This document shows positions 51,196-59,838 of a DNA stretch of 64,000 nucleotides, piece after piece. How positions within the stretch are numbered: the stretch's first letter is position 1; each line of letters opens with the position of its first letter. This stretch comes from JBFXAF01 sp050184585 (GTDB taxonomy: Bacteria; Pseudomonadota; Alphaproteobacteria; Rhizobiales; Rhizobiaceae), in assembly GCA_050184585.1 (NCBI GenBank), contig JBFXAF010000002.1, positions 642,774 through 706,773 of the forward strand, in the 5' to 3' direction. The notes beneath the pieces are model-generated. The model saw nothing but the letters and a program-made list of their open reading frames with translations. It was not told the origin of the DNA and ran no database searches. A program made the position numbers and the translations under genes.

Positions 51196-52200
51196 TCATC
51201 CGCGATCATTCTCCCCGAGAGCCGCGCGTATATCCGCGGCCACCGTGGCATCAAGTCGAACCAAATCGCGCAGTTCGAAGCTTTCGGGAATATGGTGAAG
51301 GGTCGAGTCGATCTCGGCGCGATCCATCCCCGCGGCCGCCATCACTTTGCCAAGGATTGAACGCGGCGCCGCCGCAAGCTCCCGATAAGACGCGTCGATG
51401 ACCACGGCGCCCCGTACCGCCGACAGTGATCGCTTCATTTCACGCTCGATGGAACTGGCCTGCCTGGCGACCTGGGTCGCGGCCGCTTGTCCGGAGATGT
51501 CCTCGAAATCGGGCGGACGGACCGACCACCATCGCGTAGGGTCGCCATAAAGTTCCATTCGCTGGAGCCAGAGCGATTGCGCGACGAAGAAGGCATCGCG
51601 ATGACAGGCGACCAGCACGCAGCCGGGAAACAGTTCCGCCAGAAGATCCGCCTGGAAGGTGAACCACGTATTGTTCTTGAACGCCATGGGACGGCCGGCG
51701 ACCATCTCCATGGCAGCCACGCTGCGGCAAAGGGATCGCCGGTCGAACCGGTCCCTCTCGCTTGGGCCCAGCTTGTGTGTCGGCTGTCCCAGATCGAAGT
51801 ACCGCGACCAGAAATATCCGAACTCGCTCGGCTCGCTCCAGCCCTTGGTCACGCCTCTCGTCGAGGCGTAGAGGTCGCCAGCCGGAGACCGCGAACCCAG
51901 ACCCAGAGCGGCCTGGACTTTCAGCGCGAACGCAGGCGCCCGCCAGAAGCGCGCGACGAAATTGTCGATGACGCCAAACGATCCGCAGCGCGCGATGAGC
52001 TGACTCAACAGGGTCGTTCCGCTGCGCGGCGGGCCAAGCACGAAAACGACCGGGAACCGAGGCATGGCCGGGGCCTCGCGAAGCATCGCCTCCTCCGCCA
52101 AGGCGGCGATTTCGTTGAGTTCCGACAACAGCGCTTCATTCCCGGCATTCTTGCCGAAGCTGTCGGTCAGACCGGACAGATGCATCGGAGTCGCGGTCAC
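51196..52200 (-). CDS. Sulfotransferase family protein
   Basis: 334 residues. The 5'-phosphosulfate loop is FVLGPPRSGTTLLSQL near residues 46-61, followed by helix-rich sequence with AFKNNTWFTFQADLLAELFPGCVLVACHRD, where the Arg/Asp pair fits the 3'-phosphate binding region of PAPS-using enzymes. GTG 52200 overlaps the preceding aminotransferase stop by GTGA. It probably transfers sulfate from PAPS to the glycan, in the cytosol before export. No PAPS synthesis genes are in the locus. Confidence 0.85.
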   Translation of the reverse strand: MTATPMHLSGLTDSFGKNAGNEALLSELNEIAALAEEAMLREAPAMPRFPVVFVLGPPRSGTTLLSQLIARCGSFGVIDNFVARFWRAPAFALKVQAALGLGSRSPAGDLYASTRGVTKGWSEPSEFGYFWSRYFDLGQPTHKLGPSERDRFDRRSLCRSVAAMEMVAGRPMAFKNNTWFTFQADLLAELFPGCVLVACHRDAFFVAQSLWLQRMELYGDPTRWWSVRPPDFEDISGQAAATQVARQASSIEREMKRSLSAVRGAVVIDASYRELAAAPRSILGKVMAAAGMDRAEIDSTLHHIPESFELRDLVRLDATVAADIRAALGENDRG

Positions 52201-53231
52201 GAGAATATCTTTCGCGTCACGTCGGTGATCCATTCGCGCTCGTTCTCCGACAGCGACGGATAGAGCGGGATCGAAAAGGTGGTCGCATAGAGCGCGTCGG
52301 CGGCCGGAAACGATCGGTCGGTTTCGACGATATGGTGAAGGAGTACGGCAACCGGCCGTCTCGCTGCTATCCCGTTTCGCTCATACTCCGCAAGCACGGC
52401 ATCCAGCCCGCCCAGTCGTGCGAGCAGCTCCGGTTCGGCCCGGACCGCCAGTCGGTATGGTATGTCCCCTGCCGCGAAGGCAACCGTCGATAATCCGGGG
52501 ATGGCTCCAAAGGCCTGGACATAGGCATCGGCCAACTGGATCCGCCTGCTTCCGATCTCGTCGACCCGATCCAGCTGGGAGATCGCGAGGGCGGCCTGGA
52601 GATCCGAGAGTGGAAACAGATTCAAGCCGAACCCACTTTCACCCAGTCGCATCTGACGGCGCACGGCGTCAGCGGTTTCTGTCGAGCGCAACATCACCGC
52701 GCCACCTTCGGCGGCGGTCATCACCTTGGTCGCGCCGAAAGAAAGGATCGCGATGTCCACGTCGTCATGTGACGGACTGAGCGGCAGGTATTGCGCCCAG
52801 TCGTGAATGACGAGCGCGCTCCGCCCCCGGGGATTCCAGCGAGCACGCCGTCCAAAAAGCGAAGGCAGGATGACGGCGTTCGCCCGCGAGGTCTCGACGC
52901 AGGCATCAGCATCGTCGAGCAGGTAGTCCGGACCTACATCGGCCAAGACAGGCGTGGCGCACGCTGCCGCGATCACCCCGAGAAGCTCCGGGCAAACGAA
53001 AGTCGGCAAGGCGACGCGGTCCCCGCCGCCGATCCCCGTGGCGCGCAGGGCAAGGAGCAGGGCTTGGCACCCCGAGCCGACGGCCACCGCATCCGCAAAG
53101 CCGAACGTCTCCGCGAGACGACGCTCGAGTTGGCGCACCAGATCGCCCCTGGCGATCATGCCGCTCTCCAGGCAGGCGAGCACCGCTGCCCTATCCCCCT
53201 CGGTGATCCATGGGCGGCTATGCGGTATCAT
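52197..53231 (-). CDS. DegT/DnrJ/EryC1-type aminotransferase (second copy)
   Basis: 344 residues. N-terminal SRPWITEGDRAAVLACLESGMIARGDLVRQLERRLAE, cofactor site VGSGCQALLLALRATGIG, IHDWAQYLPLS, and the PLP Lys in SFGATKVMTAAEGGAVML. Shorter than the copy at 49966, with poor identity to it; the substrate is probably a different keto sugar. ATG 53231 overlaps the acyltransferase stop by 1 nt. End overlaps the sulfotransferase gene. Confidence 0.88.
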   Translation of the reverse strand: MIPHSRPWITEGDRAAVLACLESGMIARGDLVRQLERRLAETFGFADAVAVGSGCQALLLALRATGIGGGDRVALPTFVCPELLGVIAAACATPVLADVGPDYLLDDADACVETSRANAVILPSLFGRRARWNPRGRSALVIHDWAQYLPLSPSHDDVDIAILSFGATKVMTAAEGGAVMLRSTETADAVRRQMRLGESGFGLNLFPLSDLQAALAISQLDRVDEIGSRRIQLADAYVQAFGAIPGLSTVAFAAGDIPYRLAVRAEPELLARLGGLDAVLAEYERNGIAARRPVAVLLHHIVETDRSFPAADALYATTFSIPLYPSLSENEREWITDVTRKIFS

Positions 53232-54292
53232 CAGAGTTCCGCAAATGGATAGGCATAGAAGTAGGGGAACAGCCTAGCGAGATCGGAACGTCGTTCGCGA
53301 AACAGGCTGAGCCCCCGCTCGGACGCCTTCACGAGGTAGCGATACGGGACATCGATCGCCCCGAAGCCGGCCTTGAAATGGTGCAGCGCCGGCTGGCCAT
53401 GCCAGGTCCCCCCCCAATTCCAGCGACGCGCGCCAGCTTCAATGGCGTGCTGCATCCCGTTCACGATGAGAAACGACAGGGGTTGCCGCGAGCGGTGCGC
53501 GACATCGATGGCCGGCGTGAGGTACTCGATGGTTCCGTTGAACGCCAGGGTGAGCATGGCGGCGACTGGTCGATCGCCATCCATGGCGATCGACAAGCGA
53601 CGCCTGTCCGGCGGTATCCTGTCCCTAATGCATTCGAAATGACGCCTCGGCTTCGACGCGCCCCCCAGAGCGGCGATGTTGGCTGCATGGGTCTCGAACA
53701 GGAAGGTCCAGGCCCATGGATCGTCGGAGATCACTTCGACGAACCCCTGCTTCAGACCCTTGCGTACGAGGTTGCGCGTCTTCTGGTGGAAATGTGGGAG
53801 AAGCGCCTCATCGAGGTCCGGGGAGCCCGGCAGTTCGGTGATTTGCCCGATGCGGCTGTCGAATGCCGTCGGCTGCAAGACCCGGGCGTAATCATCACAG
53901 GCGGAATCTTCGGCAGGAAGCAGGACGATCGTCGTCGCGAGCGCGTCCACGGCGCGGGTTGAATCGACGATCGCGTCGAGGAGCGCCGCGCGGATGTCCG
54001 CGACGTCGCCGCGCGATCGATCCATCACGACGGAACCGTGCGAACCCCACCACGGCAGGCTGTTGACGATGCAGCCGACGCCAGCAGCCTCCTGGATGGC
54101 GAAAGCGAGCGCCCCCACCAGTTCACCCGCGTGCTCGGCGAGCAGCACCACCACCCTTGCGCCCGTGGCTTCGCGAAGAAAGGCAAGGAAGCTCGGCGTG
54201 GAATAGATCAGATTGCCTCTGTCCCGCCGAAGCAATGCTTCGAGCGCATCGTCGTCGTTCTCGGTCATGTGCCTGACAGCGACGACCGTCAT
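53231..54292 (-). CDS. FemAB/GNAT-type acyltransferase
   Basis: 353 residues. The sequence pattern LLPHFHQKTRNLVRKGLKQGFVEV, then AAMLTLAFNGTIEYLTPAIDVAHRSRQPLSFLIVNGMQHAIEAGARRWNWGG is typical of the FemAB-like (BioF2/acetyltransferase_6) fold, which attaches an acyl or aminoacyl group. ATG 54292 overlaps the following longer gene (ATGA). It is followed by a gene whose N-terminal third belongs to the same type, which suggests duplication. Probable role: N-acylation of an amino sugar. Confidence 0.82.
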   Translation of the reverse strand: MTVVAVRHMTENDDDALEALLRRDRGNLIYSTPSFLAFLREATGARVVVLLAEHAGELVGALAFAIQEAAGVGCIVNSLPWWGSHGSVVMDRSRGDVADIRAALLDAIVDSTRAVDALATTIVLLPAEDSACDDYARVLQPTAFDSRIGQITELPGSPDLDEALLPHFHQKTRNLVRKGLKQGFVEVISDDPWAWTFLFETHAANIAALGGASKPRRHFECIRDRIPPDRRRLSIAMDGDRPVAAMLTLAFNGTIEYLTPAIDVAHRSRQPLSFLIVNGMQHAIEAGARRWNWGGTWHGQPALHHFKAGFGAIDVPYRYLVKASERGLSLFRERRSDLARLFPYFYAYPFAEL

Positions 54293-56868
54293 CGGCGCAC
54301 CAGCCTGCGTGCCGCACGGCGCATGCCCATGACGAGCGCGTTGCGAGACAATGCCAGCCGTCCCTGATGGCGAGACTTTTCCGGTCCCGCTCCGCTGTCG
54401 TGCCGCGACCGGGCTTCGGATCGGTCCCGCGCGCCGAACCAGTCGATGCACTGGCCTAGGTTCCACGCGATGAAACCCTGCCCGACGAGGTCATGGAGGA
54501 CGTGATGCATCGATGCGGTGCGCGCGACATTGTCCGGATGGAGATTGAGCACGATCACGCCCGGAATGCCGCTGGCGACGACGCTTTCGGCGATCAGCCT
54601 TATCCGGTTCGCTGCGGTCGCCGGATCGTCTCCATGGATGAAGACCACGCCGTCGCCGATCGCGGTCAGGATGCTCCAGTGGTCCGTCAACTTCCCCTCA
54701 TGGATCAGTCTCGCCGGCAGGAGCGAACCGTTGAGGACACGCCCGTCCACGCCCGGAAGGTTCGAAGAAACCTCCGTCCCCTGCTTGAGCCACGCGGGCA
54801 GGTGCCCCCAGTAGCCGTCGTTGAGAAACCCGTGATTGCGCACGCTCCGTGCCCTGCGCCCGAGCAGACCCTGAAACCAGTTCGACTGCTCCTCGAAGCG
54901 TTGGTGATACCGGTCGGGGGCATCCAGGGCGTCCGGATGAAGTTCCCATTCCACACCGGGGCCGCCAAACTGCCGGAGCGACGCCGCATCGTGTTTGGTC
55001 AACGGGTGCAGGAAGTAGGTTATCGGGAGATCGCCGAGCAGGCTCCGCTGCGCCGCATAGTTGGAAAGCGCTGCCTGGTCATCGTCGCCGGTGATAACGA
55101 TCGCCCCCGGTGCGCTACCAGGAAGAATCGGCTCGCGCGCGAGACCGCCGTGACGGCAAAGCGCGGCGGCCAGCGTCTCGCACCAAACGTCCGCGAAACG
55201 CTCGTCTCTCGGCTCGCCCGCCAGTTGGCCTTCGAAGAGATGGACCGGCCGTTCGCCTCCAACGCCCCACAGATCTTCCGGCCGCTCGGCGGCGGCGGCG
55301 GGGTCGCCCTGGCGATAGCGGAGCAGGTCGCGGTGTAGATCGGTGCCGACCAGCAGCATGCCGCTGCCGCCGAAGGAAATCCATGACCAGACGGCGGCGC
55401 CATCGTCGTCGACGACGACGTCGGTCGCGTTCGCGCAAAGGACTCTCGTGTACGGGTGAAGGGTGCGCGGGCGGGACGCCCCCTCCGGCGACCGCAGGCG
55501 TATCGGGCCCAAGGCGTCCGCTTCGGCGAACTCGGCGCCCTCGATGAAGGCGCTGGCCCGATGGGGTCGAAGCAGGACGACCGGCGTGCCGCGTTCCGCC
55601 GCCCGTCGCGCGGCGATCCAGCCACCTTCCGAACCCGCGTCCGCGACCAGAGGTGAAGCCGACGAACTCGTCCCGGCCCCTACGAGGCCGAAGAGACGCA
55701 GGTGATGGGCGACGCTCTCAGTCGAAATGATCGGAGCCACTGTGGGTGCTGGAGTACGCGACTGGCCAAGCTCGGCCATGTGCGTCCGAACCGCGTCGAT
55801 CCGATCGCGTGCGACTTCCGGTTTCATGAACAGACTGCCCTGTATCACCGGGACGGCCTTGCCACCGAACTTGCCCTTGAACGCCGACACTCTGGAGATC
55901 GGCCAGTCCGCCGGGGTCTCGGGAAACGTCGGTCCGAAACGATAGACGCTAGCGCCCATCTCCTTCGCCGCGAGCATGGACCGCCAGTGAATGAAATCAT
56001 TCGGCCGCACATCCAACGCCGACGGATCCGAGGCGCCGGCAAGAAAGGACACCGCCTGCTTCGACCGCAGCAGGATCAAGCCTGCGACCGGTCGATCCTC
56101 CAGCCGGGCGAACGCAACATCCACATTTTCCGTGGCTGCGAAGCTGGCGAGGATCTGCTCGTAGTAGCGTTTCAGCGGAAGGGCCTCGCCGGTACGCAGC
56201 GCGGAAGCGGTTGCGAGCGTCCAATAGTCGTCCAGCCTTCCCGGGTCGCGGCCAATATCGAATGTGAGTCCGACCTTGTCGGCCTTGCGGATGACGGCGC
56301 GGTTCGTGAGTCGCTCCCAGAGCGCATCTTCCGTCTGGGTCAGATCGACGATCTGGTCGGCATTGCAGACCGCGAAGCCGGGCGCCGCGCTCAGCGTGTT
56401 TGCGCTGAACCCCAGACCGAGGTGAAATCCGAAATCCGTCACGAAATACGGGATCTCTTCGCGATCGAGTGAACGATTCACGGGCGCGAGATTGTGCGTA
56501 TTGAGCTGGATCCTGTCCACGCCGAAGGAGTGAGCCAGCGTGACGATGTGCTGGACCGCGACGGCCCGCGCCTCGGCGATGTGCCGGTGTCCGAGCCCGT
56601 CCCTGAGGGCAAGTCCCGTATGGCGGTGGATGCCCGAGTGCAGCAGCGTCTCGCCCGGCGCACCATGCCGAACATCGCTGACATAGAGAGGATGGAGTCC
56701 CACAAGCACGTCGTCGGACATGAGACCGAAGCTCACATTCGGTCCGACGAAGAAATGGGATTCGATGTCGATCCAGTCTGATTGGTGGAATAGCCAGGCA
56801 CCCCGGGACGTCTTGGCAAGGTCGTCCCACTGACCCCGATCCACCGAATCGAAGCCAACGATCCTCAT
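54289..56868 (-). CDS. Fusion protein: FemAB-like acyltransferase plus polysaccharide deacetylase-like domain
   Basis: 859 residues. N-terminal ~360 residues are FemAB-like (LWERLTNRAVIRKADKVGL, RYYEQILASFAATENVDVAFARLEDRPVAGLILLRS, SVYRFGPTFPETPADWPISRVSAFKGKFGG). Residues ~400-560 form an unassigned domain (VVLLRPHRASAFIEGAEFAEADALGP...SFGGSGMLLVGTDLHRDLLRY). The C-terminal part is NodB/deacetylase-like: acidic ITGDDDQAAL near 593, ELHPD, RNHGF near 677, FIHGDDP. ATG 56868. The fusion joins adding and removing activities; this is unusual, and the deacetylase metal set is only partly clear. Confidence 0.78.
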   Translation of the reverse strand: MRIVGFDSVDRGQWDDLAKTSRGAWLFHQSDWIDIESHFFVGPNVSFGLMSDDVLVGLHPLYVSDVRHGAPGETLLHSGIHRHTGLALRDGLGHRHIAEARAVAVQHIVTLAHSFGVDRIQLNTHNLAPVNRSLDREEIPYFVTDFGFHLGLGFSANTLSAAPGFAVCNADQIVDLTQTEDALWERLTNRAVIRKADKVGLTFDIGRDPGRLDDYWTLATASALRTGEALPLKRYYEQILASFAATENVDVAFARLEDRPVAGLILLRSKQAVSFLAGASDPSALDVRPNDFIHWRSMLAAKEMGASVYRFGPTFPETPADWPISRVSAFKGKFGGKAVPVIQGSLFMKPEVARDRIDAVRTHMAELGQSRTPAPTVAPIISTESVAHHLRLFGLVGAGTSSSASPLVADAGSEGGWIAARRAAERGTPVVLLRPHRASAFIEGAEFAEADALGPIRLRSPEGASRPRTLHPYTRVLCANATDVVVDDDGAAVWSWISFGGSGMLLVGTDLHRDLLRYRQGDPAAAAERPEDLWGVGGERPVHLFEGQLAGEPRDERFADVWCETLAAALCRHGGLAREPILPGSAPGAIVITGDDDQAALSNYAAQRSLLGDLPITYFLHPLTKHDAASLRQFGGPGVEWELHPDALDAPDRYHQRFEEQSNWFQGLLGRRARSVRNHGFLNDGYWGHLPAWLKQGTEVSSNLPGVDGRVLNGSLLPARLIHEGKLTDHWSILTAIGDGVVFIHGDDPATAANRIRLIAESVVASGIPGVIVLNLHPDNVARTASMHHVLHDLVGQGFIAWNLGQCIDWFGARDRSEARSRHDSGAGPEKSRHQGRLALSRNALVMGMRRAARRLVRR

Positions 56869-57677
56869 TTCGCCTGCTCGAAGACCGCATTGAAGCGGAG
56901 CCCGAAGTAGGGATTCGAGCGATGGACCTCATGGATCGAAACGGCGACGCCCAAACCCCGCCCCATCGTGAGAAAGTCCTCCCGGCGGAAATCGTAGGTT
57001 ACGATTCCAGGTATGACGCTCTGCTTCTTCGATCCGAAAAGGCGCGAAACCAGGCCTCGCTTCGGAGCCGGTTCCGACCTCTCAGGCCGCGTCGGCAAAG
57101 GGCCGAATCTCTCGTCCAGTTCGCGCGAAACCTCGGCGACGCGCACTGGGATGGCGGCGCGCTCGGCGGCATCGGGAATGTTGCCCACCAGCACCTTCCC
57201 GCCGGGCGCGACCACCCGCAGCATCTCCCTCACCAGCGGCAACCCCACGTCTATCGAGGGAAAGTTGGTGAAGACGTCGTAGCAAAAGACCCCGTGGAAG
57301 GAGCCTTTGGAGTATGGCAGCGACGACCCGTCGGCCCTGACGAACTCGGCATTTCCCAAGGCCAGCCGGCGAGCCACCTCAAGTGGCGCCTCTGCCAGGT
57401 CGACGCCCACGAAACGAGCGACGCGCGGCGCGACCAGTTGCGCAATGAAGCCCGCCGCACTTCCGACTTCAAGCACGCTCGATCCGGGGCCGCACTGCGT
57501 CAACCCCAGAATGCTGTCCGCGAGTTCAGTGCGCCTTTCCGCATCGAACCAGACACGAGGATCGCGCCCCGCGATGTAGCACAGATCCTCCAAAGTCGGG
57601 ACCCCGGCAATCGCCGAGCCCCGCTGATCGAAGAAGCCCTGCAGGCTCTGCTGCCATCCATTCCCGGTCGACGTCAT
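56865..57677 (-). CDS. SAM-dependent methyltransferase of glycan locus (second)
   Basis: 270 residues. SAM motif I in SSVLEVGSAAGFIAQLV near residues 69-85, acidic VGVDLAEAPLEVAR, and FHGVFCYDVFTNFPSIDVGLPLVREMLRVVAPGGKVLVG. C-terminal part (KRGLVSRLFGSKKQSVIPGIVTYDF) is basic. ATG 57677 overlaps the Wzt stop by ATGA. A terminal methyl group is a known export or chain-length signal for glycans carried by ABC exporters with a Wzt C-domain, so it could cap the chain; this is inferred from the neighbour. Confidence 0.85.
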   Translation of the reverse strand: MTSTGNGWQQSLQGFFDQRGSAIAGVPTLEDLCYIAGRDPRVWFDAERRTELADSILGLTQCGPGSSVLEVGSAAGFIAQLVAPRVARFVGVDLAEAPLEVARRLALGNAEFVRADGSSLPYSKGSFHGVFCYDVFTNFPSIDVGLPLVREMLRVVAPGGKVLVGNIPDAAERAAIPVRVAEVSRELDERFGPLPTRPERSEPAPKRGLVSRLFGSKKQSVIPGIVTYDFRREDFLTMGRGLGVAVSIHEVHRSNPYFGLRFNAVFEQAK

Positions 57678-58984
57678 TGTTTGCTTTCGATCTTCCAGGA
57701 GAAGATGGGATCGTAGAGATAGTTGAACGGCCACAGGCTCTCGCGAGAAACCGAGAACTGGCAGGCCTTCTCCACATAGTGGAGGATCGCATCCTCGCTT
57801 TTTGGCAGTTGGTGGCGGCAGATCGAAGCGCTGACCCAATAGACGCCTGGTCCCAGCGCCAGATTGTCGACGCTGTAGGTTATCGAGCCTTCCTCGGGAA
57901 ACGGCATCTCCGCATCGATGAAGGGGCCGCCATCGTAGCCTTCGATCCCCATGACCGCTTGAAGGCGTGTGCCGTCCACCCGAAGACTGACATAGATCTT
58001 CTCGTCACGAGTGGCGCCCTGCCACGACACCCTGATGTTCAGCTTTCCCGCGCGTCGAGCGTGCCCAACGACATTACCCTGGTCATCGACCACGTCGACC
58101 GACGTGATCCGCACCTCGTCACCCTTCAATTCGTACCGGCCGGTCTCTGCGGTATCGGCCAGCGAGGCGCTGACAACGCTGTTCGCCGCAAGGTTCGCGG
58201 CCTCTTGCCGGTCCCACACGCTGCGTATGTAAGCCTTGGCGACGGGTTCGGCGCTGCCTCTCATGACGATGTGCCCATCCTGCAGCCAGATGGCCTGATC
58301 GCACAGTTCGGCGATCATGCCGTCGGAATGCGAGACAAAAAGGACGGTCGCACCGCTCTCGCAAATCTCCCGGATCCGCTTCATGCACTTGTACACGAAG
58401 TAGGAGTCTCCGGCGGCGAGCGCTTCATCGACGATGAACACCTCGGGCTCGACCGAGATGGCCGTGGCGAAGGTCAGCCGCGCCTGCATGCCGCTCGAAT
58501 AGGTCCGGAACGGCTGGTCGATGACGTGCCCAAGTTCGCTGAAGTCGATGATCCAGGGCATCCGGCGGTCGACTTCGTCGCGGCTCATGCCCAGGCAGAG
58601 GCCGCCGGTAACGATGTTTTCGCGCCCGGTGAAATCTGGATGAAAGCCGGTTCCGAGTTCGAGGATCGCGGAAACCCGCCCGTTGAGCGCCACACTACCC
58701 TCGCTCGCATCAAGGAGCCCGGTGATGATCTTGAGCAGCGTGCTCTTGCCGGAACCGTTGGGTCCGATCACTCCGACGATACTGCCGCGAGGCACGTCAA
58801 AGCTGACGTCGCGCAGCACCCATCTTTCTTCGGCGAGCTTCCGGCCTGTGAGGGTCTCCTTGAGAATGTCGATGTTGTTGCGGTAGGACTTGTACGCCTT
58901 GCCCACACCGCGAACGCTGATCGCGATGTCGTCGCCTTCGAGCGCCGCGCCGGCAGACTGGTTCAGTGCCACCATCTCGTTCAT
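57674..58984 (-). CDS. wzt: Polysaccharide ABC exporter ATPase with C-terminal carbohydrate-binding domain
   Basis: 436 residues. ABC ATPase: Walker A GPNGSGKST near 75-83, signature TYSSGMQARL, Walker B VFIVDEALAAGD, His switch FVSHSDGM. Residues ~265-436 form a beta-rich domain (ELKGDEVRITSVDVVDDQGN...LNIRVSWQG) like the Wzt C-terminal domain that recognises the modified end of the glycan. ATG 58984 overlaps the permease stop (TGATG). With the permease directly upstream it exports the finished lipid-linked glycan across the inner membrane. Confidence 0.93.
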   Translation of the reverse strand: MNEMVALNQSAGAALEGDDIAISVRGVGKAYKSYRNNIDILKETLTGRKLAEERWVLRDVSFDVPRGSIVGVIGPNGSGKSTLLKIITGLLDASEGSVALNGRVSAILELGTGFHPDFTGRENIVTGGLCLGMSRDEVDRRMPWIIDFSELGHVIDQPFRTYSSGMQARLTFATAISVEPEVFIVDEALAAGDSYFVYKCMKRIREICESGATVLFVSHSDGMIAELCDQAIWLQDGHIVMRGSAEPVAKAYIRSVWDRQEAANLAANSVVSASLADTAETGRYELKGDEVRITSVDVVDDQGNVVGHARRAGKLNIRVSWQGATRDEKIYVSLRVDGTRLQAVMGIEGYDGGPFIDAEMPFPEEGSITYSVDNLALGPGVYWVSASICRHQLPKSEDAILHYVEKACQFSVSRESLWPFNYLYDPIFSWKIESKQ

Positions 58985-59838
58985 CACAGCACGTTCCCGA
59001 GGTAGGGCTTGATCCTACGGAGCAGGATCAAGCCGCCAAACAAGGTCACCACGGCCATCGCGGCAACCACGATCCACGCGAATGGATGGGCGATGCGGCC
59101 GAAGAAGAATGCGTCCTGATAGACCCAGGCGATGTAGCTGTACGGGTTCACATAGAGGATCGGCCTGAGCGGTCCTGGAACCCAATCGGGCAGGTAGATC
59201 GTCGGAGCGAAATACATCGACACGGCGCTATAGACGCTGACCAATTCCCTCAGATCGTTGAGGAAAGGCGTCAGCACCGCGAGTATCAGGCAGATACCGA
59301 GCGCGAGAATGACGTGCAGCGTCAGCGCGAGCGGGGCGAGAAGGACGGTTTCGGCTGCCACGCCCCCACCGAATGCGAGCTTGTAGGCGATGTAGAGGCA
59401 GAATGCCGGGATATAGATGATGAACGACACGATGACGGCGGCAAACGGAAGAATTTCGATCGGGAAGACCACCTGCTTCACCAGGTTGGCGTTCGCGATG
59501 AAGATGCCTGGGCCACGCCCGAGCAGAGCCGCGGTCAAGAACCAGGGCACGAGACCCGCGAGAATGTAGCTCGTGTAGTCGCCAGGGAAGTCCTCCCGGA
59601 TCGTCAGGCGCGCCCCGATGACGATGCCGAAAATGAGCATGAAGGTCAGGGTGATCACCAGCGGGTGGACGAAGATCCAGAGCGTCCCGAGGAAGTGTCG
59701 TGCATGGCCTTGCCGGATCTCCCGCAGGACAAGTTCCCTCACCAGAGCTCGATTGCGTGAAACGATCGACACGAAATCGACAAGGGCCGGGATCAACCCC
59801 GGCTTCCGTAGGCGTCTCGCATTACTTGCCGTGCTCAC
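58984..59838 (-). CDS. wzm: Polysaccharide ABC exporter permease
   Basis: 284 residues with about six membrane helices (GTLWIFVHPLVITLTFMLIFGIVIG, SYILAGLVPWFLTAALLG, LPFAAVIVSFIIYIPAFCLYIA, LHVILALGICLILAVL, and two more). ABC-2 type permease as in O-antigen and capsule export. The N-terminal part is cytosolic, with the coupling sequence LVRELVLREIRQGHARHFLG typical of Wzm. GTG 59838 overlaps the asnB stop as GTGA and was preferred to ATG 59856, which would overlap by 22 nt and has no ribosome site. Pairs with the Wzt gene downstream. Confidence 0.92.
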   Translation of the reverse strand: MSTASNARRLRKPGLIPALVDFVSIVSRNRALVRELVLREIRQGHARHFLGTLWIFVHPLVITLTFMLIFGIVIGARLTIREDFPGDYTSYILAGLVPWFLTAALLGRGPGIFIANANLVKQVVFPIEILPFAAVIVSFIIYIPAFCLYIAYKLAFGGGVAAETVLLAPLALTLHVILALGICLILAVLTPFLNDLRELVSVYSAVSMYFAPTIYLPDWVPGPLRPILYVNPYSYIAWVYQDAFFFGRIAHPFAWIVVAAMAVVTLFGGLILLRRIKPYLGNVL

